Source: CAYLZN01 sp964387935
Lineage (GTDB): Bacteria > Acidobacteriota > Vicinamibacteria > Vicinamibacterales > JAFNAJ01
Reading direction: 5' to 3'
NCBI GenBank assembly: GCA_964387935.1
Contig: CAYLZN010000021.1
Coordinates: 1-31,324, forward strand
DNA: 31,324 nucleotides
Notes under the pieces: model-generated
Database searches by the model: none
What the model was told of the DNA's origin: nothing
What the model saw: the letters and a program-made list of their open reading frames with translations, nothing else
Made by a program: the position numbers and the translations under genes
Part shown: positions 17,075 to 25,256 of the stretch, in pieces
How positions within the stretch are numbered: position 1 is the first letter of the stretch
How the letters are laid out: each line of letters begins with the position of its first letter

Positions 17075-17905
17075 TCACCGCCCGGCGCGCGCGATCGACC
17101 GTCGGCCTGGCTGGACGGTGCCGGTCGTGGGCGGGGACGGGCGTCGCGCGAGCCACCACAGCATGCCGAGACTGACGGGGATGAGCAGAAGTGAAATGAA
17201 CTGGGACGTCGACACGTGATCGAACACGAAACCACGCGGGTCGCCGCGGTAGACTTCGATCACCAGCCGGGAGATTGCGTACACGAGCAGGTAGACGAAG
17301 AACGTGCGACCCGGGAACGCGCGCCCGCGACGCTCGAATGCGAGCAGGCCAAGCAGAATCACGAGTTCCGCGCCGGCCTCGTACAACTGCGTCGGGTGCA
17401 GGGCGACCCCGAGTGGCGTGCCGACGTTGGCGGCGGCGTCCGGACTGGTGAAGGTGACCGCCCACGGGACCGTCGTCGGCCGTCCATAGCAGCAGCCGCC
17501 AAGGAAGCATCCGAAGCGTCCGATGACGTGGCCGAGGGCGATGCCTGGAGCGGCGGCATCGGCGACGTGCCAGACGGGCATGCCGTGTCGTCGCACGTAC
17601 CAGGCACCCACGGCCACGGCCAGGATGAGGCCGCCGTAGAACACCCCGCCCGACCGGAACAGGGAAAAGAGGTCCCCAGGGTTCTCGACGAAGTGCTCGA
17701 AATCGACGAGGACCAGCAGAAGCTTCGCGCCCAGGACCGCCGACAGGATGATGTAGATCCCCAGGTCCATCAACTGGGCGCGTGGGATGCCGCGCTGCGC
17801 GCCGCGCGACACCGCCAGTTGCAGCGCCAGCAGGTAGGACAGCGCCAGCAGCAGGCCGTACGTGTAGACGGAGATCGGTCCGAGGTCAAACAGCTTCGGG
17901 AACAT
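17075..17905 (-). CDS. lgt: Prolipoprotein diacylglyceryl transferase
   Basis: Inner-membrane enzyme that transfers diacylglycerol from phosphatidylglycerol to the lipobox Cys of prolipoproteins, the first step of lipoprotein maturation. It has 276 aa and about seven hydrophobic helices. The Lgt signature HVIGRFGCFLGGCCYGRPT lies near residues 129-147; this is the GCFLGGCCYG variant rather than the GRxGNFxN form. A further conserved RLVIEVYRGDPRG block is near the C-terminus. It overlaps the lspA end by 20 bases and is followed 1 base later by the pseudouridine synthase start. Having lgt next to lspA places two successive steps of one pathway together. Confidence 0.93.
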   Translation of the reverse strand: MFPKLFDLGPISVYTYGLLLALSYLLALQLAVSRGAQRGIPRAQLMDLGIYIILSAVLGAKLLLVLVDFEHFVENPGDLFSLFRSGGVFYGGLILAVAVGAWYVRRHGMPVWHVADAAAPGIALGHVIGRFGCFLGGCCYGRPTTVPWAVTFTSPDAAANVGTPLGVALHPTQLYEAGAELVILLGLLAFERRGRAFPGRTFFVYLLVYAISRLVIEVYRGDPRGFVFDHVSTSQFISLLLIPVSLGMLWWLARRPSPPTTGTVQPGRRSIARAGR

Positions 17906-18389
17906 GCCGTCCTGCCGTCAGCATCTCGAGAATGAGCGCGATCGCGCCCACCGTGATCGCCGCATCCGCCACGTTGAACGCCCAGAAGTGGAAACTGCCC
18001 CAGTAGAAGTCCACGAAATCGACGACGTATCCCCGGGTGGCGCGATCGATCAGGTTCCCGATGGCCCCGCCGAGCACGGCCGTGAGGCCCACGCGGCCGA
18101 GCCACGTGTCGGTGCCGACGTGCAGGGCGTATGCGCCGATCGCCGTCAGCGCGGCCAGCGCCAGCAGGGTGACCACCAGCGGCTTGAACGGGAAGTCCAC
18201 GGCGTTCAGCACGCCAAAGGCCGCCCCGGTGTTCTGCACGTAGGTCACGTTGAGCAGGCCGGGGATCACCGCGACGCTGTCGTGGAGCTGCAGCGATGAT
18301 GTGACCATGACTTTCGTCACCTGGTCCAGGACCACCAGGCCGACGACGGCCAGGACCTCCCTTCGCCGAAGCAATGCGTGCAGCCCCAT
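17886..18389 (-). CDS. lspA: Lipoprotein signal peptidase II
   Basis: Inner-membrane aspartic protease that removes the signal peptide of lipid-modified prolipoproteins; 167 aa with four membrane helices. Conserved boxes are LDQVTKV (21-27), VQNTGAAFGVL (51-61), GGAIGNLIDR with catalytic D115, and AFNVADAAI with catalytic D142. All catalytic parts are intact. It starts 10 bases after the ileS stop, in the common ileS-lspA order, and overlaps lgt. Confidence 0.95.
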   Translation of the reverse strand: MGLHALLRRREVLAVVGLVVLDQVTKVMVTSSLQLHDSVAVIPGLLNVTYVQNTGAAFGVLNAVDFPFKPLVVTLLALAALTAIGAYALHVGTDTWLGRVGLTAVLGGAIGNLIDRATRGYVVDFVDFYWGSFHFWAFNVADAAITVGAIALILEMLTAGRHVPEAV

Positions 18390-18399
18390 GGACGTCCGG

Positions 18400-21201
18400 T
18401 CAGCGGTGGGCGGTCTCTACCGGTGGCGTCACGGCCTCGACGCACCGGGCGCACAGCCCGGCATGATGGTCGTCGTCGGGCGCCACGGTGGGGACGTACC
18501 GCCAGCACCGCACACACCGGATTCCCTCTGCACGCGTCACGCTTACCTCGACGTCGTCGGCGCTCGCATCCGGCTGGCGTTCGAGGTCGACCGCCGACGT
18601 GATGAACAGCATCGGCAGGTCGACGAGATGGGCGGCCAGCAGGTCGTGCAGCTCGCCGTGTGCCCGCAACCGCACGCGTGCCTCGAGGGAGGTGCCCACC
18701 AGTTTCTGCTGCCGGACGACCTCGATGGCGCCGGTCACCTTTTCGCGCACCTCCAGCAGTCGCGCCCAGCGCCGGACACGGCTTTCGTCTTCCAGGGCGT
18801 CGAGCCCGTCCGGGAAATCGACCAGGTGCACGGAGTCCGCCCGTCGCCCTGGCAGGTAGCGCCAGAGCTCGTCTGCAGTGACAGGCAGCACGGGGGCGAT
18901 GAGACGCACCAGGCCGTCAGCCATCCGGTACATGGCCGTCTGCGCCGAACGGCGGTCGAGCGACCGCGGCCCGAGCGTGTAGAGCCGGTCCTTCGACACG
19001 TCGAAGTAGAACGCGCTCAGGTCCACCGTCGCCAGGGCGTTGACGACCTGCGTGACTGTCGGGTAGTCGAACCCGTCGTAGGCGCTGACGATGCGGCGTG
19101 CTGCGGTCGCGTAGAGACTCAGCGCGTATCGATCCACATCCAGCATCTGATCCAGCGGTACCTCGTCGGTCTCCGGGTCGAAGTCGTACAAGTTGGATTC
19201 GAGGTATCGCAGCGTGTTCCGGAGCTTCCGATACACCTCGACCACGCGCGCGAGAATCTCCCTGCTGAGGCGGATCTCCTCGCGGTAGTCCACCATCGCC
19301 ACCCACAGCCGCAGGATCTCCGCGCCGTGTTTGGCGATCACATCGTCGGGCTCGACGGTGTTGCCGAGCGACTTCGACATCTTGCGGCCTTCACCATCGA
19401 CGACGAAACCGTGCGTGAGCACGGTCCGGTAGGGGGCCCGTCCGCGCGTGCCGATGCCCACGAGCAGCGAACTGTGGAACCAGCCACGGTGCTGATCGCT
19501 GCCTTCCAGGTATAAATCCGCCGGCCAGGAGAGCTCTGGATGAGCGGCGAGCACTCCCTCGTGGCTCGAGCCCGAGTCGAACCAGACGTCCAGGATGTTC
19601 GTCTCGCGTTCGAAGGTCCGACCGCCGCAGGACGGACAGGTCAGGTCCGGCGGCACGAACTCCTCGACCGGGCGTTCGTACCAGGCATCGGCGCCGTGCT
19701 GCTCGAACACCGCGGCCGAGCGCGCCACGAGGGCCGGGGTCATGACGGCTTCGCCGCACGCCGTGCAGTCGACAGCCGGGATGGGCACACCCCAGGCGCG
19801 CTGCCGGGATATGCACCAGTCCGGGCGTGCCGCCAGCATGTTGGAGATACGTTCCTCACCCCAGGCGGGCACCCAGCGGACCCCCTTCACGGCGTCGAGG
19901 GCCCGCTGGCGCAGGTTGCCCCGCTCCATGGCGATGAACCACTGGGCCGTCGCCAGGAAGATGACCGGGTGGTGGCAACGCCAGCAGTGCGGGTAGCTGT
20001 GCGCGAACGACTCGCGGTGCCACAGGCGCCCCCGTTCGGCCAGCGCCGCCTCGATTCGCGGGTTCGCGTCGTAGACGCGCATGCCGGCGAAGAGCCCCAC
20101 GTCCTGCGTGAAGTGGCCGCTCGCATCGACGGGCGCGTAGACGTCGAGGCCGTACTTCACGCCCGTGTGGAAGTCGTCGGCTCCGTGCCCCGGCGCCGTG
20201 TGCACGATCCCGGTGCCCTGTTCCAGCGTCACGTACTCCGCCAGCACCGCCACCGACGGGCGCCCGTACAGCGGATGCTCGAAGGTGAGCCCCTCGAGGT
20301 CCACACCTTTGACGGTGACCACGGGCTCGCCCAGCGTGCGGCCGATGGCCGACACGACCTGCGACACCAGGCCGGTCGCGACGAACACGACACGGTCTTC
20401 GACCCTGTAGGCCCCGTACTCGTAGTTCGGGTGGAACGCGAGCGCGAGGTTGGACGGGATGGTCCAGGGCGTGGTCGTCCAGATGAGTGCGCTCGCCCGG
20501 CGACCTGCCAGGGCAGGCAGGCGTTCGGCCAGGGCGGGTGCGCTCGTCTCGGCCAGCGGGAACTCGACGAAGATCGACGGCGAGGTGTGCGGCTCGTACT
20601 CGACCTCGGCCTCGGCCAGGGCCGTGCGGCAGTGGATGCACCAGTGGACGGGCTTCTTGCCCTTGTAGACGAGCCCCTGTTCCACGAACCGGCCGAGCGC
20701 ACGCACGATGGCGGCCTGGTACCCGAAGTTCATCGTCAGGTACGGGTCGTCCCAGGAGCCGAACACGCCCAGCCTCTTGAAGCCTTCGCGCTGGATGCCC
20801 ACGAAGCGCTCGGCATACGCCCGGCATGCCCGCCGGAAGTCGCCCACCGACATCTGCCGTTTCCTGGGGCCCAGTTCGCGGTCGACCTTCAGCTCGATCG
20901 GGAGACCGTGGCAATCCCACCCTGGCACGTACGGCACGTCGAACCCGGCCATGGTCCGCGACTTGACCACGAAGTCCTTGAGAACCTTGTTGAGGGCGGT
21001 CCCGATGTGGATGCGTCCGTTGGCGTAGGGGGGGCCGTCGTGCAGGATGAAGGACGGCCGTCCGGCGGATTTCGCACGGATGTGCGCGTACAGGCCCGTC
21101 TCTTCCCACCGGGACAGCGCTGCCGGCTCGGTCGTCGGCAGGTTGGCCTTCATGGGGAAGTCGGTGCGGGGGAGATTGACGGTGTTCTTCCAGTCCGGCA
21201 T
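18400..21201 (-). CDS. ileS: Isoleucyl-tRNA synthetase
   Basis: Class I aminoacyl-tRNA synthetase charging tRNA-Ile, 933 aa, the usual length of bacterial IleRS. The ATP-binding HIGH-type motif appears as HIGT at 65-68 (PPYANGRIHIGTALN). The CP1 editing domain (about 195-390) contains the TTPWTIPSN threonine-rich segment. KMSKS lies at 607-611, followed by the anticodon-binding region and a C-terminal zinc module (CVRCWRYV, CARC). This is the ordinary bacterial type 1 enzyme with the C-terminal zinc finger, i.e. the mupirocin-sensitive class by family knowledge. No T-box leader is seen; the 5' leader is short. First gene of the ileS-lspA-lgt-rluD(-Nudix) operon. Confidence 0.97.
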   Translation of the reverse strand: MPDWKNTVNLPRTDFPMKANLPTTEPAALSRWEETGLYAHIRAKSAGRPSFILHDGPPYANGRIHIGTALNKVLKDFVVKSRTMAGFDVPYVPGWDCHGLPIELKVDRELGPRKRQMSVGDFRRACRAYAERFVGIQREGFKRLGVFGSWDDPYLTMNFGYQAAIVRALGRFVEQGLVYKGKKPVHWCIHCRTALAEAEVEYEPHTSPSIFVEFPLAETSAPALAERLPALAGRRASALIWTTTPWTIPSNLALAFHPNYEYGAYRVEDRVVFVATGLVSQVVSAIGRTLGEPVVTVKGVDLEGLTFEHPLYGRPSVAVLAEYVTLEQGTGIVHTAPGHGADDFHTGVKYGLDVYAPVDASGHFTQDVGLFAGMRVYDANPRIEAALAERGRLWHRESFAHSYPHCWRCHHPVIFLATAQWFIAMERGNLRQRALDAVKGVRWVPAWGEERISNMLAARPDWCISRQRAWGVPIPAVDCTACGEAVMTPALVARSAAVFEQHGADAWYERPVEEFVPPDLTCPSCGGRTFERETNILDVWFDSGSSHEGVLAAHPELSWPADLYLEGSDQHRGWFHSSLLVGIGTRGRAPYRTVLTHGFVVDGEGRKMSKSLGNTVEPDDVIAKHGAEILRLWVAMVDYREEIRLSREILARVVEVYRKLRNTLRYLESNLYDFDPETDEVPLDQMLDVDRYALSLYATAARRIVSAYDGFDYPTVTQVVNALATVDLSAFYFDVSKDRLYTLGPRSLDRRSAQTAMYRMADGLVRLIAPVLPVTADELWRYLPGRRADSVHLVDFPDGLDALEDESRVRRWARLLEVREKVTGAIEVVRQQKLVGTSLEARVRLRAHGELHDLLAAHLVDLPMLFITSAVDLERQPDASADDVEVSVTRAEGIRCVRCWRYVPTVAPDDDHHAGLCARCVEAVTPPVETAHR

Positions 21202-21237
21202 GACGGTTTGGCCTCGAGACCAGTCGCGAAGTACATG

Positions 21238-21243
21238 ATTTTA
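21238..21243 (-). promoter_or_regulatory. Putative -10 box of the ileS operon
   Basis: TAAAAT on the minus strand (21243-21238) in the only AT-rich part of the divergent gap. It would start transcription near 21231, giving a leader of about 30 bases. The matching -35 position (CAGGAC) is poor. Confidence 0.4.
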
Positions 21244-21267
21244 GTTCAGAATGGCCGGGCGTCCTGC

Positions 21268-22074
21268 ATGAGCCTCTCCTACCGCGACCTGCGATCGCTT
21301 GCCGATCTGCGGCCAGTGCCCGAAGTCGAGCGTGCCGTCTGGGGCATGAGTGACGTCGAGCTGGTGCCGGCGTCGCTGCTCCTCGTGTCGGTGAAGTGCG
21401 GGGGGATCGTCGTGGGTGCGTTCGACGGCGACGCTCTGGTCGGGTTCACGTACTCGTTTCCCGGCTACCGTCACGGGAACCGGCTGCACTGGTCCCACAT
21501 GACCGGAGTCCTCGCGCCGTTCCGGGGCACGGGGGTTGGCCACGAACTGAAATTGCGGCAGCGCGACCGTGTCCTCGAGCAGGGGTGCGAATTGATCGAA
21601 TGGACGTACGACCCGCTGCAGGCGGCCAACGCCTACTTCAACTTCACCAAGCTGGGCGTGGTCGTGCGGGAGTACGTGAACGACGTGTACGGCGAGAGCG
21701 AGAGTCCGTTGCATCGCGGCGCTCCCACGGACCGGTTCATCGCCCAGTGGTGGGTGCGCGACACCCTGGACCGCCGGCCGGGGCTGGGGGGGCCGTCCGG
21801 GCGAGGGCTCCAGGTCGCCAACCCGCTCAGGCGGGAGGGCCAGTGGTGGGTCTGCGACGACCAGTGTCGCCTTCCGGCACCGGAGCGTTTCCTGATCGCG
21901 ATTCCCCCGCAGTATGCGGTCATGCTGATTGACGCGCCCGCGCTCGCTCGCCGCTGGCGGTTGACCACGAGAACCCTGTTCACTCGTGCCTTCGCCGCCG
22001 GCTGCGTGGTCGTCGGCTTCGAGCCCGACCGGGCCACGGAGGGCGGCTGCTACATCCTGGAGCGGAGGACCTGA
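21268..22074 (+). CDS. GNAT-superfamily acetyltransferase-like protein
   Basis: A 268-aa protein resembling the predicted GNAT group COG3375. The N-terminal half is the acyltransferase-like fold: EVERAVWG, an ALVGFTYSFPGY strand pair, and HWSHMTGVLAPFRGTGVGHELKLRQR with the RGTGVG acetyl-CoA-binding turn. Then come WTYDPLQAANAYFNFTKLGVVVREY and NDVYG. The C-terminal half (ERFLIAIPPQ, LTTRTLFTRAFAAGCVVVGF) is the partner domain usual in this group. The substrate is unknown. The ATG at 21268 gives a start close to the domain; an in-frame ATG at 21235 would add eleven residues and lies inside the ileS promoter. It overlaps no gene and is followed at once by the HIT gene. Confidence 0.8.
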   Translation: MSLSYRDLRSLADLRPVPEVERAVWGMSDVELVPASLLLVSVKCGGIVVGAFDGDALVGFTYSFPGYRHGNRLHWSHMTGVLAPFRGTGVGHELKLRQRDRVLEQGCELIEWTYDPLQAANAYFNFTKLGVVVREYVNDVYGESESPLHRGAPTDRFIAQWWVRDTLDRRPGLGGPSGRGLQVANPLRREGQWWVCDDQCRLPAPERFLIAIPPQYAVMLIDAPALARRWRLTTRTLFTRAFAAGCVVVGFEPDRATEGGCYILERRT

Positions 22075-22075
22075 C

Positions 22076-22417
22076 GTGGCCTGCCTGTTCTGCCGGATCA
22101 TTGCGGGGGAGATTCCCTCCGCGCCGGTCCACCGCGACGACCAGGTGTATGCGTTCAGGGATATCCACCCGCAGGCGCCGTTCCACGTGCTCATCGTGCC
22201 GTGCAGGCACGTGTCCACGCTCAACGACCTCAGCCCCGACGACGACCACCTGGTGGGCAGCCTGATTCGACGGGCGGCCGCGATTGCGAAGGCGCACGGG
22301 TACGACGAGCGTGGCTATCGTACGGTGTTCAACTGCAACGCGGATGCCGGGCAGTCCGTTGATCACGTGCACCTGCACCTGCTGGCGGGTCGCCGGCTGT
22401 CCTGGCCGCCGGGGTGA
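22076..22417 (+). CDS. HIT-family nucleotide-binding protein (HINT-like)
   Basis: A 113-aa histidine-triad protein; HINT members hydrolyse adenosine phosphoramidates and similar nucleotides. It opens with CLFCRIIAGEIPSAPV and ends with the active-site triad HVHLHLL (HxHxH). FRDIHPQAPFHVLIVP and NCNADAGQSVDHVHLHL are standard HINT blocks. The GTG at 22076 is used: GGAGG at 22064-22068 is well placed and it directly follows the upstream stop (22072-22074). Reading from further upstream would give non-homologous sequence within the GNAT gene. Its last 89 bases overlap the end of prmC on the other strand. Confidence 0.92.
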   Translation: MACLFCRIIAGEIPSAPVHRDDQVYAFRDIHPQAPFHVLIVPCRHVSTLNDLSPDDDHLVGSLIRRAAAIAKAHGYDERGYRTVFNCNADAGQSVDHVHLHLLAGRRLSWPPG

Positions 22418-23270
22418 GGGTCTGCGCCACGGCGACCCGGGGGATGCCCTGCAGGTCCGGCACCAGCGTTGGCGCTGTCCAGGTGTCCAGATCGGCAAGT
22501 TGGGCCTCGACCGCTGCTGCCTGTCCCTGGCCGAATTCGAACAGCAGCCACCCGCCCGGCCGCAGCGCCCGTGCCGCGTCCCGCACCAGCGCTCGAATGA
22601 CGTCCAGTCCGTCCGCCCCGCCGAACAGCGCGAGCGCGGGCTCGTGGTTGCGCACTTCGGGCGGCAGCATCTCGCGACATCCGAGCGGCACGTAGGGGGG
22701 ATTCGACACGATGAGGTCGAAGGACGCCGCCGGCAGGCAGTCGAGCAGCGAGGTGTGACAACACAACAGTCGCGCGGCCACGCCGTGCCGTCTGGAGTTC
22801 CTGCGAGCCACGTTCAGGGCCTCGCCAGACACGTCGGTGGCGACGACACGCGCCCGCGGCCGTTCGACCGCGAGGGTGACCGCCAGGCAGCCGCTCCCGG
22901 TCCCGACGTCTGCCACGAGCGGGCGCGCGTCAGGCGGGAGCCGCGCGAGCGCCTGCTCGACGATGATCTCGGTCTCCGGACGCGGCACGAGCACGTCTCT
23001 CGTCACCTCGAACGGCAGTCCCCAGAACTCCCGGGTGCCCAGCACGTACGCCATCGGCTCGCGGGCCACACGCCGGGCGACGAGCGGCGCCAGAGTTGCG
23101 TCTGGCAGGGGGGGCGCCTCGTGGGCCTGCAGGAGCCACTGCGCGCGGTCCCAGCCGAGAAGGTGCCGCGCCAGCAACCCTGCGTCGAGCCTGGCCTCGA
23201 CCGGATCGATCCCCGCGCGCTCGAGGGCAGCGGCAGCGGCCCGCGCTTGCGCGATCAGGGTCGAGGGCAT
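22329..23270 (-). CDS. prmC: Release-factor glutamine methyltransferase
   Basis: SAM-dependent enzyme that methylates the GGQ glutamine of release factors, improving peptide release; 313 aa. A helical N-terminal substrate domain (about 1-85, with the EPMAYVLGTREFWGLPF block) is followed by a Rossmann domain with VADVGTGSGCLAV near 118-130 and the catalytic NPPY at 190-193 (IVSNPPYVP). The recognisable fold ends at GIPRVAVAQ near residue 285; the last 25 or so residues are a low-complexity tail read from the antisense of the HIT gene. The start shares one base with the prfA stop (TGATG), so enzyme and substrate genes are coupled. All methyltransferase motifs are intact. Confidence 0.94.
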   Translation of the reverse strand: MPSTLIAQARAAAAALERAGIDPVEARLDAGLLARHLLGWDRAQWLLQAHEAPPLPDATLAPLVARRVAREPMAYVLGTREFWGLPFEVTRDVLVPRPETEIIVEQALARLPPDARPLVADVGTGSGCLAVTLAVERPRARVVATDVSGEALNVARRNSRRHGVAARLLCCHTSLLDCLPAASFDLIVSNPPYVPLGCREMLPPEVRNHEPALALFGGADGLDVIRALVRDAARALRPGGWLLFEFGQGQAAAVEAQLADLDTWTAPTLVPDLQGIPRVAVAQTLTPAARTAGDPPAGAGARDQRTARHPRCS

Positions 23271-24367
23271 CAGGGGGCGACGGGCGCGCCGGCGGTGGTG
23301 GCGTCCCTCAGCTTCTCCGCCTGGTAGTACGAGGTCACCTGTTCCACGAGCTCGTCGAGGTCGCCGGCCAGGACGTTGACCAGCTGGTGGGTGGTGAAGT
23401 TGATGCGGTGGTCGGTGATGCGGCTCTGCGGAAAGTTGTAGGTCCGGATCTTCTCGGAGCGTTCACCGGTGCCCACCTGGCCCCGGCGCTCCCGGGCGAT
23501 CGCATCCTGCTGCTTCTGCATTTCCATTTCATAGAGCCGCGAGCGCAGCACCTTCATCGCCTTCGCGCGGTTCTTGATCTGGGACTTCTCATCCTGCTGG
23601 GAGACCACGAGCCCCGTGGGGATGTGCGTGATTCGAACGGCCGAGTAGGTCGTGTTCACGCTCTGACCGCCGGGCCCGCTCGAGCAGAACGTGTCGACCC
23701 GGAGGTCCTTCGCGTCGATCTGAATGTCAACCTCCTCCGCCTCTGGCAGCACGGCCACGGTGGCAGTGGAGGTGTGAATGCGGCCGCTCGCCTCGGTCGC
23801 GGGCACGCGCTGCACGCGATGCACCCCGCTCTCGTATTTCAGCCGGCTGTACACCTGGCGGCCCTCGATGATCGCGATGAGTTCCTTGAGGCCGCCGACG
23901 GCGCCGTCGCTCTGGGACAGCACCTCCAGCTTCCACCCCTTGCGTTCCGCGTACTTGGCGTACATGCGGAAGAGCTCCGCGGCAAAGAGCCCGGCCTCGT
24001 CACCGCCGGTGCCGGCCCTGATCTCGAGGACGACGTTCTTCTCGTCGTTGGGATCCTTCGGGACCAGCAGCACCTTGATCTCGTTCAGCAGGTCGTCCCG
24101 GCGGGCGGTCAGCGACTGGACTTCCTCGTCGGCGAGCGCGCGCAGCTCGGCATCGGACGACCGCTGCAGCTCCTCCGCCTGCGACAGGTCGTGGAGCACG
24201 CCCCGGTAGGTACGCGACCGCTCGACGAGCTCCTGGATCTCGGCCATGGCCTTGGCGTGCTTCTTGTACTCGATCGGGTCGGCCTGCACGGCCGGGTCGG
24301 CGACGAGCGTCAGCAGCTTCTCGTAGAGCGCCTCCACGGAGGCGAGCTTGTCGTTCAGTTCAGACAT
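23270..24367 (-). CDS. prfA: Peptide chain release factor 1
   Basis: Recognises UAA and UAG stop codons and triggers peptide release; 365 aa, the standard RF1 length. The helical N-terminal domain spans about 1-100. The stop-codon-reading PAT motif lies at 189-191 (VPATEASGRIHTS), which identifies RF1 rather than RF2. The catalytic GGQ is at 233-235, and is the target of PrmC encoded next. The block DEKSQIKNRAKAM is also typical. No programmed frameshift is present. It lies 6 bases after moaD and overlaps the prmC start by 1 base. Confidence 0.97.
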   Translation of the reverse strand: MSELNDKLASVEALYEKLLTLVADPAVQADPIEYKKHAKAMAEIQELVERSRTYRGVLHDLSQAEELQRSSDAELRALADEEVQSLTARRDDLLNEIKVLLVPKDPNDEKNVVLEIRAGTGGDEAGLFAAELFRMYAKYAERKGWKLEVLSQSDGAVGGLKELIAIIEGRQVYSRLKYESGVHRVQRVPATEASGRIHTSTATVAVLPEAEEVDIQIDAKDLRVDTFCSSGPGGQSVNTTYSAVRITHIPTGLVVSQQDEKSQIKNRAKAMKVLRSRLYEMEMQKQQDAIARERRGQVGTGERSEKIRTYNFPQSRITDHRINFTTHQLVNVLAGDLDELVEQVTSYYQAEKLRDATTAGAPVAP

Positions 24368-24373
24368 AGGGGT

Positions 24374-24634
24374 TCAAGCCAGGGCGCACGTGCCACCAGA
24401 CACCGGCGGCAGGAACGCAATCTCGTCTCCGTCGTTGAGGGGCGCGCTCATCCGCGCGTACTCCTCGTTCTGCGCGCACGACACCGCCGTCGCATACCGC
24501 GCGAGCGCCGGGTGGTCGTCCACCAAGGACTGCCAGAGGTCCTGGATCGTCGCCGGCGCCGTCACGACGCGCTCCAGTTCGGGTCCGCCGACGATGTCCC
24601 GCAGGCCCGCGAAGAGCCGGACTCTCACGCGCAT
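24374..24634 (-). CDS. moaD: Molybdopterin synthase small subunit with a C-terminal extension
   Basis: An 86-aa ubiquitin-like sulfur carrier. With MoaE it forms molybdopterin synthase, supplying sulfur for the dithiolene of molybdenum cofactor. Seen: VRVRLFAGLRDIVG start, DLWQSLVDDHP helix, VSCAQNEEYAR and the closing DGDEIAFLPPVSGG. Canonical MoaD ends exactly at Gly-Gly, whose carboxylate is adenylated by MoeB and thiocarboxylated. Here five residues, TCALA, follow before the stop. Either the tail is trimmed, as known for QbsE-type carriers, or this copy is not active as made. The start overlaps the moaE end by 10 bases. ThiS-like identity is less likely given moaE next door. Confidence 0.88.
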   Translation of the reverse strand: MRVRVRLFAGLRDIVGGPELERVVTAPATIQDLWQSLVDDHPALARYATAVSCAQNEEYARMSAPLNDGDEIAFLPPVSGGTCALA

Positions 24635-25131
24635 GCCCGTCGCCGCGCTTCCTCGCGGGCCGCTTCGTCGTCCGGATCGGCCGTGGCCCCTTCGAGCCAG
24701 ACGTCCCCGCCCTCGAAGTACTCGCGCTTCCAGATGGGCGCCACCTGCTTGAGGCGTTCGATGGCGAAGCGACAGCCCCCAAACGCGTCGGCCCGATGGG
24801 GGGCCGCCGCCACGATGACGACACTGATCTCGCCGGGCACCAGGGCGCCGACCCGATGATGCAGGCCCAGCACGAGGCCCGGCCAGAGATCGCGGCACTC
24901 CTTCGCGATGTGGTGAAACATCTTCAGGGCCAGCGGCTCGTAGGCCTCGTACTCGAGTCGATGCACGGGCCGGCCCTGGTTCCAGCCGCGCACGGCACCG
25001 ATAAAGGTCGTCAACCCGCCAGCCGCTCCCGCCCGTCCGCCGGAGCGGTCGGCTTCGGCCTGTACGGCCTCGACGAGGGAGGACAATTCGAGCGGACGCG
25101 AGGTCATCGCGAACAGGGGGGACGCAGGCAT
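24625..25131 (-). CDS. moaE: Molybdopterin synthase catalytic subunit
   Basis: Large subunit of molybdopterin synthase, which converts cyclic pyranopterin monophosphate to molybdopterin using MoaD thiocarboxylate; 168 aa. Conserved blocks are TTFIGAVRGWNQGRPVHRLEYEAY, VLGLHHRVGALVPGE, VIVAAAPHRADAF and LKQVAPIWKRE, which retains both active-site lysines. The ATG at 25131 is chosen because a TATAAT box would start transcription near 25149, which excludes the longer in-frame opening at 25227. An ATG at 25107 is a possible alternative. First gene of the moaE-moaD-prfA-prmC run. Confidence 0.92.
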   Translation of the reverse strand: MPASPLFAMTSRPLELSSLVEAVQAEADRSGGRAGAAGGLTTFIGAVRGWNQGRPVHRLEYEAYEPLALKMFHHIAKECRDLWPGLVLGLHHRVGALVPGEISVVIVAAAPHRADAFGGCRFAIERLKQVAPIWKREYFEGGDVWLEGATADPDDEAAREEARRRACA

Positions 25132-25155
25132 GCGGCGCAGGGCCTCGAACTCCCG

Positions 25156-25161
25156 ATTATA
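25156..25161 (-). promoter_or_regulatory. -10 box before moaE
   Basis: A perfect TATAAT on the minus strand (25161-25156). The start would be near 25149, giving a leader of about 18 bases with a GAGG ribosome site 11 bases before the ATG at 25131. No good -35 is seen at 17 bases. Confidence 0.55.
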
Positions 25162-25256
25162 CCGGGGATTGCAGAGCAAGGTGGCCGGCGGTGCACACCA
25201 AAGGGTGCACGTCAGCAGAGAGAGCACGCGTTGCGTATGGAGTGGGCCTCTGTGTG

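Noticed and set aside
17076..17235. Longer start for the pseudouridine synthase
   Set aside because: The extra 54 residues overlap lgt and do not resemble an S4 domain start; the GTG at 17073 fits the operon spacing.
19540..21234. Plus-strand frame extending the GNAT gene far upstream across ileS
   Set aside because: The upstream part is antisense to ileS and unlike GNAT proteins. The domain begins near 21268.
25191..25210. GTGCAC-based hairpin after the propeller gene as a terminator
   Set aside because: It has a bulge and no T-run in either direction, and sits upstream of the moaE promoter; too weak to call.
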